Positions 31,281 through 40,192 of a stretch of DNA of 64,000 nucleotides are shown one piece after another. Positions within the stretch are counted from its first letter, which is position 1, and each line of letters begins with the position of its first letter. Under the pieces are notes generated by a model. That model saw nothing but the letters and a program-made list of their open reading frames with translations, had not been told where the DNA came from and searched no databases. This DNA is from Schaedlerella arabinosiphila (GTDB lineage: Bacteria; Bacillota; Clostridia; Lachnospirales; Lachnospiraceae): positions 6,069,302 to 6,133,301 of the forward strand of contig NZ_RHJS01000002.1 in NCBI RefSeq assembly GCF_003885045.1, written 5' to 3'. The translations under genes were made by a program, and so were the position numbers.

Positions 31281-33836
31281 TTGAAAACAGAGAGCCAGAT
31301 CATAATGCTTTCCAGCACAGAAGCGTTCTATACAGAATCAGAAGCGGATTCCATGCGGGTATTATCCGGAACTGCGCTTGTATATATTGTCCCCTGGAAA
31401 AAGGCACAGCCCGGACGGAAGGTGCTGCTGAGGACAGTCGAACAAGGGAAAATGATTCCGTCTCTTTGTTACACAGACGTCAATTATCAGAATTGGAAAT
31501 TTGCGGTCCTCTCAAAAGCAGGGACCCTGAAGCTGGAGATCATGCCGGGATGCAGCACAAAGATCTTGAAGAAACGATTTTTAAAAGAGACATCCATTAC
31601 AAGCTTTGACGAGGAAGGCTATGAGTCCAGCCTTGTAAATTTCTATGAACGTGAGAGTTTGAAGGATGAGGTTTTCATCAGACGGATCCAGCAAAATGCC
31701 CCCTCCTTCCATGCGGCCTCTTATGATGTAATAGCCAGAGTATTTCAAGGAAAAGAAGATATTGCATTAGAATCAGAAAACAGCCTCTACAGAACCGCTG
31801 CCTGGGCCTGTAAGGCATGCAGGCAGAAAATTGCTCCGTGGGAGAAACTTCGCGCGATTTATGGAAAGGATATTGCGATTCCAGATATGATCGGCGCATC
31901 CAATATGATCTGCCGTGAAATTGTTTTGGAGCCGAACTGGTTTCAAGATGACTGCGGTGTGCTGGTCGGGACAATGGAAGGACAGCCCGTTGCCTGCGTG
32001 CCAAAAGAAAAGGGACGGTACTACATTTTCTATGGGCAGACCGGCAAGAGCGAAAGGCTTACAAAACAGGCCGCGGAAAAGATGGAACCAAAGGTTTTTG
32101 GCGTGGGCAGGACATTGCCTGCAAAAAGCCTGGGATTAAAGGAACTATTCTGGTTCGGGATAGGAAGCGTCCAGGGAAGGGATATTCTTTCAGTGCTACT
32201 TCTCGGTATGGCCGGTGCGTTGACCGGGACTTTAATCCCAACCCTTTATCAAAAGGTTTATGATAGATATATCCCGTTGGGGAATTATACTTTCCTTATT
32301 CAGTTGTGTATCGCAGCCGTGTTCCTTATGGCAGGCAGCCTGCTTTTTATGCTGCCTGGGAATCTGATGGGTCATCGTATAGCCTGTAAGGCCGGTTATG
32401 AAATGCAGAATGCGGTATACCATCGAGTACTCCATCTTCCGGAAAGTTTTTTCGGAGGTTATGACAGTGCGGATCTGGCGCGCAGGGTTATGTCTGCCGG
32501 GAGTATTGCGAACAAAGCCGCGCAGTCGCTTGTGACGGCCGGTTTTTCAACGTTGTTTTCCCTGGTATATTTTGTCCGTATGCTGACATATTCTGCAGGC
32601 TTAACGTTTACTGCGCTATTTATGGTTTTTGCCTTTGCGTTGGTAATCTGGCTGATCTCATTGCGCGTGGTCCGTTATGAAAGAAAGATAGAGAAGTATG
32701 ACGGGAAGGCGGCAGCCCGGCTTTATCAATATTTAAGAGGAATTGATAAAGTGCGGATGGCAGGGATGGAGGAACGCTCTATTTATGAGTATCTGATGCC
32801 ATTTTCACGAAAACAGGCGGAAGACATTAAAAAAACGAGATTGTCCGGTATCATTTCCATATTAAACGGTACGGCAGGTTCCATTTTCTCTATGGTTCTG
32901 TACTGGATGCTCATCAAGAAAAATATGGAACTATCCGTGGGGAGTTTTATCGCATTTAATTCGGCCTTTGGCTATCTCTCGTTTGCGTTATTCCAATCGG
33001 TTCGGGCTGGTGTGGAGCTCTATGGCCTGAAGCCGGAATATGAACGATTGCAGCTTGTATTTTCAACAGTCCCCGAATATGATGAGGACAAAAGTATTCC
33101 GGAAAAAATAACAGGTAGTATTACATTGGAAAATGTTACGTTTTCTTATCAGACTAACGGTGCAGAGGTGCTGAAAAACCTGTCGCTTGATATTAAGCCG
33201 GGGGAATATGTCGGGATCGTAGGGCCTTCCGGATGTGGAAAGTCAACTTTGTTTAAACTGCTTCTGGGATTTGAAACCCCAAAGAGCGGGCGGGTATGCT
33301 ATGACAACCATGATCTGAAATCTCTGAATAAGAAAGCGCTTCGTAAAAGGATAGGCGTTGTGCTGCAGAACGGCAGGCTGATCTCAGGCAGTATTTTTGA
33401 AAATATTACGATCACGAATTCCCATGCAAGCCTGTCGGATGTCAATAAAGTAATTGAAGCTGTGGGATTAAAGGAGGACATTGAGAACATGCCGATGGGG
33501 ATCCACACGATCGTGAATGAATCAAGCAGCACGATTTCCGGCGGGCAGCGGCAGCGCATCCTGATTGCCCGGGCAATTTTTAATCAGCCCTCGCTCCTCC
33601 TTTTTGACGAAGCGACAAGTGCTCTGGATAATCCTACACAGGCAATGGTCTGTGTAAGCCTGGAACAGATGCATATCACCCGCATTGTGATTGCGCACAG
33701 GCTCAGTACGATCAAGAACTGCGACCGTATCCTTGTGCTCAACGATGGAAGCCTACTAGAAGAGGGGGATTATGAGACGTTGATGGATAAGAAAGGATTG
33801 TTTTACCAGATGGCCGGCCGGCAGCTGGCGGAATAA
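31281..33836 (+). CDS. ABC exporter with long N-terminal extension (NHLM ABC2 type)
   Basis: 851 residues if started at TTG 31281 (MKTESQIIMLSS), 10 nt after AAGGGGG; an upstream TTG is too close to that site. About 290 N-terminal residues form a soluble extension without C39 residues, as in the NHLM_micro_ABC2 family. A six-helix membrane domain (about 300-590) and ATPase follow: Walker A GPSGCGKST, signature ISGGQRQRILIARA, Walker B LLLFDEATSALD. It probably forms a heterodimer with the preceding exporter. A 3' part of this gene is included in the duplicated segment copied inverted near 53.3 kb. Confidence 0.93.
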   Translation: MKTESQIIMLSSTEAFYTESEADSMRVLSGTALVYIVPWKKAQPGRKVLLRTVEQGKMIPSLCYTDVNYQNWKFAVLSKAGTLKLEIMPGCSTKILKKRFLKETSITSFDEEGYESSLVNFYERESLKDEVFIRRIQQNAPSFHAASYDVIARVFQGKEDIALESENSLYRTAAWACKACRQKIAPWEKLRAIYGKDIAIPDMIGASNMICREIVLEPNWFQDDCGVLVGTMEGQPVACVPKEKGRYYIFYGQTGKSERLTKQAAEKMEPKVFGVGRTLPAKSLGLKELFWFGIGSVQGRDILSVLLLGMAGALTGTLIPTLYQKVYDRYIPLGNYTFLIQLCIAAVFLMAGSLLFMLPGNLMGHRIACKAGYEMQNAVYHRVLHLPESFFGGYDSADLARRVMSAGSIANKAAQSLVTAGFSTLFSLVYFVRMLTYSAGLTFTALFMVFAFALVIWLISLRVVRYERKIEKYDGKAAARLYQYLRGIDKVRMAGMEERSIYEYLMPFSRKQAEDIKKTRLSGIISILNGTAGSIFSMVLYWMLIKKNMELSVGSFIAFNSAFGYLSFALFQSVRAGVELYGLKPEYERLQLVFSTVPEYDEDKSIPEKITGSITLENVTFSYQTNGAEVLKNLSLDIKPGEYVGIVGPSGCGKSTLFKLLLGFETPKSGRVCYDNHDLKSLNKKALRKRIGVVLQNGRLISGSIFENITITNSHASLSDVNKVIEAVGLKEDIENMPMGIHTIVNESSSTISGGQRQRILIARAIFNQPSLLLFDEATSALDNPTQAMVCVSLEQMHITRIVIAHRLSTIKNCDRILVLNDGSLLEEGDYETLMDKKGLFYQMAGRQLAE

Positions 33837-33852
33837 GGAGGAAGGCAGAACA

Positions 33853-34218
33853 ATGTCTTATATCAAGAAAATCGAAGGCGATACGATCGTCATTTATGAA
33901 GGAGATCAGAAAGATTTCTGGATACAGGAAACAGTCGGGGAAACGTACATGAAGGCATTCCTTGGAGGGCGGCTTAAGTCGGTTTATGTTCATGATTTTT
34001 CGGATGAGATGCTGGCGTTTGTATCAATCGGGATGAATCTTATTTTGGATTTTTCAGCAGTGAGCTATATGTCTTTTTCTTTCATGCGGGCGCTTCTGAG
34101 TATCCAGCAGGAAATAGAAAAAAAAGACGCTGAACTTAAGCTTATAAGATTACCCGAGCATATTTACGGAGAATTTGAAAAAACCGGATTTTCAGAATTA
34201 CTGGACTTAGGTGTTTAA
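33853..34218 (+). CDS. STAS-domain protein, anti-sigma-antagonist-like
   Basis: 121 residues with AAGGAGGAAGG upstream. The second half reads MNLILDFSAVSYMSFSFMRALLSIQQEIEKK split over a beta-alpha STAS core, with serines where SpoIIAA-type proteins are phosphorylated. STAS proteins antagonise anti-sigma factors or assemble signalling complexes. With a sigma factor and kinase in the same operon, a role in controlling sigma activity is attractive but unproven. A full, nearly identical second copy lies on the minus strand at 52923-53288. Confidence 0.8.
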   Translation: MSYIKKIEGDTIVIYEGDQKDFWIQETVGETYMKAFLGGRLKSVYVHDFSDEMLAFVSIGMNLILDFSAVSYMSFSFMRALLSIQQEIEKKDAELKLIRLPEHIYGEFEKTGFSELLDLGV

Positions 34219-34277
34219 CACCCAAACCTTGTGCGTTTTGGCTTGTCCGGGTCAGGATAAAGAACAGGAGTATGATT

Positions 34278-35477
34278 ATGAAATGTAATGTCAGACCCTA
34301 TGATGGAAATGAACCATATATATTTTTCAGTTACTGTCACGAAGATGGCGAACGAATATATCCAATCATTGAGCAGATGATTGATGACGGATACCGGATA
34401 TGGTACGACGATGGGCTGCGTCCGGGAGATGAGTGGCCGGAAAGAATCGGCAGGATGCTGGACGGCTGTACCCTATGCGTGGCAGCTCTCTCTCAGAAAT
34501 TTTCGGAATCACATAATTGTAAAAACGAGCTTACATTTGCAATCAACAATCAGAAACCGCTGCTCGTCATAAAACTGGAGGATTTTCCAATGTCGATGGG
34601 GATGCGTCTCCAGCTTGCCAATACCCAATATATTGAAAAATACCGTTATGATTCGGAAAGCCTTTTTTTCGGAAAACTTTATTCCGCCAGTTTGATAAAG
34701 TTGGAAGAGTGCAGAAACCAGATGGAGCCATCTGTACAGGATGAGACTGTTTTATCTGTTGACGAGGGACAGGAACAGGAATCAAGCCAGGATTTCGGAG
34801 CTCTCAACCAATATGCGCCTGCGCCGTTTGTAATCCAATGTTCCAGCGGCAGATTTTTTGAAGGAAGCTGCCCGGTGAGCAGGGTTGGCCGCGATCCAAA
34901 TAGATGTGACATTTATTTTCCAGAAAATCACGCGATAGGAAGACATCATATTGATATTATCTCGGAGGATAAGCAATATTATATTGTTGACAAAGAGTCT
35001 GCGAACCATACATGGGTAAACGGAAAGCGTTTGGATAAAGGAGGCAGGTGTGAGATTGGGACGTTCGGTGAGATTAAGATCGCAAATGAAACACTTGTTA
35101 TTGCTTTTGGTGAATCCGCAGATTTTTTCAGGGAGCATAAGCTGCTTGTCTGGCTGCAGTCAAAGGCAACAAAAGAATCTCAATATCTGCAGACCGATAC
35201 ATTTATTTTGGGCCGCGGCCATGCCTGGTCAGGCGGCGTGCTGAGCGAGAAGCATATCAGCAGAACGCATGCCATTCTCAGGATTACCGAAAAGGGCTGT
35301 ATGTTGTCAGATGTTTCAAGCTTTAACCAGACTTGGGTAAATGAGCAGCGGATTCCGGCGAAAGAGGAATATCTGCTGGCTGATAAAGACGAGATACGCG
35401 TCGGCGGGCATGGCGGGGAATATTTTACCGTACATATGAAAACGTTAGAGAAAGCGGCGTATCATAAAAAACTGTAA
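34278..35477 (+). CDS. TIR-FHA-FHA fusion protein
   Basis: 399 residues from MKCNVRPYDG, with AGGAG 7 nt upstream. A TIR domain (about 10-140) has PYIFFSYCHEDGE, RIWYDDGLRPGDEW and SHNCKNELTFAI; Glu84 matches the catalytic glutamate of NAD-cleaving TIR domains. Two FHA domains follow: one (about 185-285) with VSRVGRDP, AIGRHHIDI and NHTWVNGK, and one (about 290-395) with FILGRG, ISRTHAIL and NQTWVNEQ. It closes the export operon. Phosphothreonine-controlled TIR activity, or a scaffold for the kinase, are both possible. A truncated inverted copy of the first 88 codons is at 52.6-52.9 kb. Confidence 0.9.
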   Translation: MKCNVRPYDGNEPYIFFSYCHEDGERIYPIIEQMIDDGYRIWYDDGLRPGDEWPERIGRMLDGCTLCVAALSQKFSESHNCKNELTFAINNQKPLLVIKLEDFPMSMGMRLQLANTQYIEKYRYDSESLFFGKLYSASLIKLEECRNQMEPSVQDETVLSVDEGQEQESSQDFGALNQYAPAPFVIQCSSGRFFEGSCPVSRVGRDPNRCDIYFPENHAIGRHHIDIISEDKQYYIVDKESANHTWVNGKRLDKGGRCEIGTFGEIKIANETLVIAFGESADFFREHKLLVWLQSKATKESQYLQTDTFILGRGHAWSGGVLSEKHISRTHAILRITEKGCMLSDVSSFNQTWVNEQRIPAKEEYLLADKDEIRVGGHGGEYFTVHMKTLEKAAYHKKL

Positions 35478-35504
35478 GGCTGCTATTTTTCGGAAAAATC
35501 ATAT

Positions 35505-35543
35505 GTTGCGCTTTCTCCTTTGACGTGTATAAGAAGATAGAAA
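35505..35543 (+). promoter_or_regulatory. Shared-motif promoter, copy B
   Basis: GTTGCGC at 35505-35511, 13 nt, GTGTATAAG at 35525-35533, then AAGATAGAAA. The following AATCAGTAAGCGTTAGAC matches copy F downstream sequence, after which the two loci diverge. Confidence 0.7.
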
Positions 35544-35601
35544 TAAGTAATCAGTAAGCGTTAGACAAAAGAATAAGATAAATTATGAACTTAATTGTCT
35601 A

Positions 35602-35901
35602 ATGAGAAGACCATCTAATGGAATTATAAAACGGGTTTTCAGATTTTTAGGGGTATACATTGTAATAGTATTTATTACAACGTTTATTTTTAGCCTGATG
35701 CAGCCTATAATTTCATTGGTAGGTTTTAGTATATTGGATTTGCTCGTCGAAATTATTTATAGTTTGACAGGGATTGATATGTCATTGCACATGTTCAGTG
35801 AAATAAACGCAAGTATGAGAAATAGGGAGATTAAAAAATCTTTGGATGAACAGAAGAATATTTTAAATGATATAAATAAGAAGATGTGGCGGTATCTGTA
35901 A
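35602..35901 (+). CDS. Small membrane protein with C-terminal coiled coil
   Basis: 99 residues: a basic N-terminus, two closely spaced hydrophobic helices (about 16-35 and 38-56; VYIVIVFITTFIFSLMQPII) and a charged helical tail (IKKSLDEQKNILNDINKKMW). No good ribosome site precedes the ATG. Instead, a five-codon frame (ATG at 35585, MNLIV) ends in TAA overlapping this ATG, suggesting translational coupling. The expected start from promoter B is about 60 nt upstream. It sits inside a locus otherwise similar to the 26-residue peptide gene at 56 kb. Family not recognised. Confidence 0.55.
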   Translation: MRRPSNGIIKRVFRFLGVYIVIVFITTFIFSLMQPIISLVGFSILDLLVEIIYSLTGIDMSLHMFSEINASMRNREIKKSLDEQKNILNDINKKMWRYL

Positions 35902-36157
35902 AGTATCTGTCAAAGATCTTGACCAGAAGATCATCCAGAAATACCAGAGCAACTCAAACAACCTATAGCTATTTGGAGAATGGATGGAATCATGGATCCG
36001 CATACACTGTGGGTACTGTTTCCATCCCTATTTATGTACTGGGAAGCCCTTGTTTACAAGGCTTCCCATTTTTTTTTTACTTATTATCTTCTAAATCTAT
36101 ATTATATGGAAATGCATCAAAATGTCAATTTACATATAGATATTTTTATCGATAAAT
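35902..36157 (+). repeat. Intergenic remnants and copy of the peptide-gene 3' end with terminator
   Basis: Bases 36012-36079 repeat GGTACTGTTTCCATCCC through the GGGAAGCCC..GGCTTCCC hairpin of the 26-residue peptide gene at 55991-56071, here without its start and ribosome site. The hairpin (36041-36069) is followed by about ten Ts, so it works as a plus-strand terminator. Between 35902 and 36012 a short frame reads VSVKDLDQKIIQKYQSN and stops; it looks like debris of another gene. Confidence 0.65.
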
Positions 36158-37425
36158 TTAACTTTCTAAAAGTTCCTCAAGATCTACAAGCAGCACCTCC
36201 TGCTTCTCCTTTGCTTCTTCCAAAACCCGCTCCGTAAATCCACGCTTGGAGAACAGCATAAAGTAAGATTTTCCCGACTGACCGCTAAACAGCTCAGATT
36301 TTTCCTGTAGTTTTTTCAGCACCTGGTAATCCACCGGTTCATTTGTCCACTTGCATTCACAGAACAGAAATGCATCCATATCCCTTGCAATCAGGTCGAT
36401 TTCAACCTGTTCGCGGGTTTTGGGATTGCTTCCCCACCAGCGTCCGATCTCTGTAAACAAAATCGGCAGCGCGCCCTTACTGTTTTGATGCAGCAGATAG
36501 CCGCGGCAGACTTTTTCAAAAATATGCCCCATATAATGGCTGTAATCCGGTTCGATCCGCCGATTCCACACAATCTCCTGAGCGTCTGTCTCCAACAAAG
36601 TTCTGTTGCTGGATACATATCGATACCAGAAGCGAAACATAAAATCTGATAGATAGTAAAGCGCTTTTCTCGAAGTCTCTTTTTCTCCAAACGGAACTTC
36701 TTTATATACAATTCCCAGTTCCCGGAGTGTACGGATATATTTCAGGCATTTTGCGGATTCTTCCCCTGTTTTCACTGCAATTTCATTTGCCCTGGATGCG
36801 CCTCCGGCAATGGCTTCTATAATTGCGCAGTACACGCCCGGCTCCTGAACCTCCTGTCTCATAAGCAGGAGCGGTTCCTCATACAGGTAACTTGTTGGTC
36901 TTAAAAATGCATCTATAATATTCTCTTTTACGTTCTTACCAGAGCGGATCTGCTGCAGATACAATGGCGTGCCACCGAATGCGCCATATAGCATCAGCTT
37001 CTCCTCCTGTGAAAATCCATCCATGAACTTGATACTGTCCAAATAGTCAAAAGGCTTCATATGAAGCTGCGCGGTCCTTCTACCAAACAGAGGGCTTTTT
37101 GCGCCGAGCACTTCTTTTTCCATAAATCCCATATAGCTTCCGCAAAGGATCAGAAATAGCTTTCCCTTCCGAAGCCTGTGGTCGATCAAATGCTGCAGTG
37201 TAGATAAAAGTGACGAATTGATCATCGCCAAATATGGAAATTCATCAATCACCAATACCATAGGTTCCTCCCTCTGTCGTTCCTCTATATAGGACAGAGC
37301 CTTTTCCCATGACCGGAATGGTTCCAGAGCAGTTTCACTGTAATGCCGAAAAATCTCCGCAGAAAGTTCTTTTCTGCGTACCTTCGGTTCATTTCCGAAA
37401 ATTCTTTCTCTCTCCCTATAAACAT
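36158..37425 (-). pseudogene. DUF234-type ATPase with P-loop region deleted
   Basis: The N-terminus MFIGREKEFSEMNRRYAEK is present at 37425, then the frame shifts. The continuing frame reads KELSAEIFRHYSETALEPF and on through MVLVIDEFPYLAMINS (Walker B) to the C-terminal nuclease-like DUF234 domain (QVEIDLIARDMDAFLFCECKW). In intact relatives about 35-40 residues containing the GRRRVGKT P-loop lie between these parts; here they are missing together with the frame. The remaining 367 codons from 37261 are open but lack the ATP-binding loop, so the gene is probably dead or recently broken. Confidence 0.8.
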
Positions 37426-37588
37426 CATACCACCTCGCAGTATAATTAGTTTTATAACTAACTTCAAAGTAATTTACTTTCGAGTTAATTATATATTTTT
37501 TTTATATCGGCAGTCAAGACTTTGTTTCGTCTATGATTCCTAATATTCTTTCCTACAATGGGAATTGTGATAGGATGTGATATCGACT

Positions 37589-39286
37589 CTATTTCATTTT
37601 CCCAATCAGAACTTCCTTCCCCCGGAAAGCAAACCCATATTTACGTATACGCTCTGGGGGAAAACCTCTTGCTATAAGCGCCGCCTCATAATTCATATCT
37701 TCAATTTGTTTCAACGCCGTATTCACCGTATCTGAAAGGTCTTTTTCCTTTTTGGGCTGAAATACTTTAAACTCGAATATGATTGCATCATCATTCTGCT
37801 GATTCGGTTCCAACATCACATCATATCTTCCAAGCCCGCTTTCCCTGTTGGATGTAAGCATATATCGATTTGTCAGTTCGACCATAAGTCCCAATACAAA
37901 TCCATGATAAAATCGTTCCGGATTTTCTTCTGACGACTTTTTACCGGTATCAAAATAACTAAAGCTGTCCATCGCGATCTCATTCATATAAGTATTCATT
38001 TCATCCAGATCATCCAATAGCAATGCCTGAATGAAATCATTATAATGGTCATTCTCTGAAAACCAGTCACGGATCATATCTTCAAACATAATCCGCACTT
38101 CCTTGTTAGTTAATGCAAGTTTATAATAAAAACGCCTTGTTTCCTCTGAAAAACCTGTTCCGGCAACTTTCAGATATCCACTGGCAAGCAACAGGCTCCA
38201 CACAGCATTTTTCTTAAAATATAACTGCTTATATACAATCTGCTCCTCGATCGCGGTCGTTATTTCCTCCCCTGAAAGAAGTCTTTCAAAATCTTTTTTT
38301 ACTTCCTTACTTCCCTCTCTGATCAACGTTCCCACCAGTCCGTTCGAACTGGTATTTGCCCAATATGTGTCAAATTTCTCCGTATCCAGATAATTAATGA
38401 TTGACCATGGATTATAAATATCCATACACTGTCCAAATGTAAATCCATCATACCAGCTTTTTACATCCTGCTTTTTATCAGACAGGCCAAATTCATCTAA
38501 CGCCTGAAAAACTTCCTTTTCTGTAAATCCAAAACAATCCGCATATTCTGCTGATGTAGTGGTGACTACTTTCAGATTATTTAAGTCTGAAAAAACGGAT
38601 TCTTTACTGACCCTTGTGATTCCCGTCATGATTGCCCGCTCATAATAAGGATTTGTCTTAAATGTAGTGTTAAACAGACTTCTAATGAAACATACCATTT
38701 CATCCCAATATCCATTCATATACGCTTCCTGCATCGGGGTATCATATTCATCCAGAAGAATAATTGCCTTTCTCCCATAATACCGTGAAAGAAAATCTGA
38801 CAGTTTATGAATCGTCCATATCGCAGTCGTATCCTCCATTCCATTTGTCACGCTGCGAAAATAGGCTTTCTCATTCTCTGTCAGAACAGTTCCATCAAGT
38901 AAAAATATATGTTTATCGTACAAATCCGCAAGAATTTGGCGAATACATCTTTTTGCCCCTTCCAGATTCGTCTCCTTCACATTCGCAAAGGTAAGGCCTA
39001 TCACCGGATATGTTCCCTGAATTTCCCTGTAATCTTCTTCCTCCCATATAGAAAGCCCTTCAAATAAATCCCTGCGCCCAGAGTATTTCACTGAAAAAAA
39101 CTTCTCTGTCATACTCATATTCAGAGTTTTTCCAAACCTTCTGGGACGTGTGATCAACGTCACATCATCATCCGCTTCCCACCATTCTTTTATAAAACAG
39201 GTCTTATCCACATAGAAATTATTTTTTATCCGTATTTTTTCAAAATCCTGACGTCCGATTCCTACTGTTCTCGCCATATAGCCCAT
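37589..39286 (-). CDS. AAA-ATPase with PD-(D/E)XK nuclease-like C-terminus
   Basis: 565 residues. The start at MGYMARTVGIG follows GGAAAGG. The N-terminal AAA-ATPase-like domain shows NFYVDKTCFIKEWW and RPRRFGKTLNMSM (P-loop variant RRFGKT), then IILLDEYDTPMQEAY as Walker B. The C-terminal domain has VMLEPNQQNDDAIIFEFKVF, the PD-(D/E)XK core. This family (AAA-ATPase-like plus DUF1703) is very common, multi-copy and of unknown role in gut Clostridia and Bacteroidetes. A paralogue lies at 56.3-58.0 kb and a decayed one at 39.5-39.9 kb. Confidence 0.9.
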   Translation of the reverse strand: MGYMARTVGIGRQDFEKIRIKNNFYVDKTCFIKEWWEADDDVTLITRPRRFGKTLNMSMTEKFFSVKYSGRRDLFEGLSIWEEEDYREIQGTYPVIGLTFANVKETNLEGAKRCIRQILADLYDKHIFLLDGTVLTENEKAYFRSVTNGMEDTTAIWTIHKLSDFLSRYYGRKAIILLDEYDTPMQEAYMNGYWDEMVCFIRSLFNTTFKTNPYYERAIMTGITRVSKESVFSDLNNLKVVTTTSAEYADCFGFTEKEVFQALDEFGLSDKKQDVKSWYDGFTFGQCMDIYNPWSIINYLDTEKFDTYWANTSSNGLVGTLIREGSKEVKKDFERLLSGEEITTAIEEQIVYKQLYFKKNAVWSLLLASGYLKVAGTGFSEETRRFYYKLALTNKEVRIMFEDMIRDWFSENDHYNDFIQALLLDDLDEMNTYMNEIAMDSFSYFDTGKKSSEENPERFYHGFVLGLMVELTNRYMLTSNRESGLGRYDVMLEPNQQNDDAIIFEFKVFQPKKEKDLSDTVNTALKQIEDMNYEAALIARGFPPERIRKYGFAFRGKEVLIGKMK

Positions 39287-39529
39287 TTCCACCTTTCCTC
39301 CCCGACAGGCTGCATTCAATCATGGTCTGTGAGGCTCAGGCCGCAGCCTGTCAACATGAATGACAGACTTATCTTTTCCTAAAGATATTCCAACGCCTGC
39401 CGGATTTTACATCATCTTTCTGCTTATACTGATTATACCTTATCCATTTTTGAAGTACAATCCTTACTTTACGCCAAAAAAACAGAAAGAATGCAAAAGC
39501 ATTATGGAACAAGCGTCATCATTCTCATT

Positions 39530-39890
39530 TCGATTTCTGATATTGATTTTGCGGAATATTTCGGAGCTTGACCTTACACTGCTTTTTATAGCAGGCAATT
39601 CCGTATTTCAGGATATTCTCAATTTCACTTCTATGATAATCCCCATATCCCCGGTATCCGGTTCTGCAAGGATATCCGCATAACCCTCTCCCATTTCCCG
39701 GTTAGAGGAAATTGCCCACCACCAGACGCTCAATCTCCCGTTTAGTCTTAGCATTGGCCGATTCTTCTATAAACCGTTTCACAGCGCCATTGCTGCTGGT
39801 GTTGATCCAATAATAATTTTCCGGCTGTGCATGAGGTTCGCTTCTGATCCTGTCGCAATGGTTCAGCACATCCCACGGACAATACCTTTG
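39530..39890 (-). pseudogene. Decayed remnant of a DUF1703-type AAA-ATPase gene
   Basis: On the minus strand 39702-39889 encodes YCPWDVLNHCDRI, then YYWINTSSNGAVKRFIEE and a stop, matching the middle of the 56.3-kb gene (YCPWDVLNQCYRL, WENSSSNAII). Further pieces at about 39590-39650 read IIIEVK and KYGIACYKK (its C-terminus) in different frames. A piece at 39531-39565 reads SISDIDFAEYFG on the plus strand, so it is inverted. This is a scrambled, dead copy. Confidence 0.75.
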
Positions 39891-40025
39891 AAAAATAACC
39901 TATGCGCCTGTCTTGTTTCAATGTCCGTTTGATGTTCCGGAAAATCTTATTGCAGTTTACTGCGCCTGCGATTTTCTGGTACAGCAGACGGACATTGAAA
40001 CAAGACAGGCGTGAAAGTTATTTTT
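39891..40025. repeat. Long inverted repeat, 24-bp perfect arms
   Basis: CGCCTGTCTTGTTTCAATGT... at 39905-39928 is the exact complement of 39988-40011, with a 59-nt loop. Outside these arms, after five unpaired bases, AAAAATAAC (39891) pairs with GTTATTTTT (40017-40025). No transposase is inside. It could be a small non-autonomous element or a structured RNA. Confidence 0.75.
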
Positions 40026-40044
40026 TGCACAGTTCCCAGATTCT

Positions 40045-40096
40045 CCAGTCCAATAAACATCCCCGCAGCTTGCTGCGGGGATGTTTATTGGACTGG
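40045..40096. repeat. 52-bp near-perfect palindrome
   Basis: Starts CCAGTCCAATAAACATCCCC and reads back to GGACTGG, with GCAGC-TT-GCTGC at the centre: 25-bp arms and a two-base loop. It shares the CCCGCAGCTTGCTGCGGGG core with the element at 4798-4833. Confidence 0.85.
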
Positions 40097-40192
40097 ATCT
40101 CGCTTCGCTCGGTATTTTTTGATTCATCTTTTTCATAAAAACTCCCCTAGTACAGCATTGCCTCTTTAGATGTTTCCTGTGTCTGAGGGGCC

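Noticed and set aside
35886..36155. 89-codon frame ending in the peptide-like SIPIYVLGSPCL segment
   Set aside because: No ribosome site, overlaps the previous gene's end, and runs through the terminator; treated as duplicated debris.
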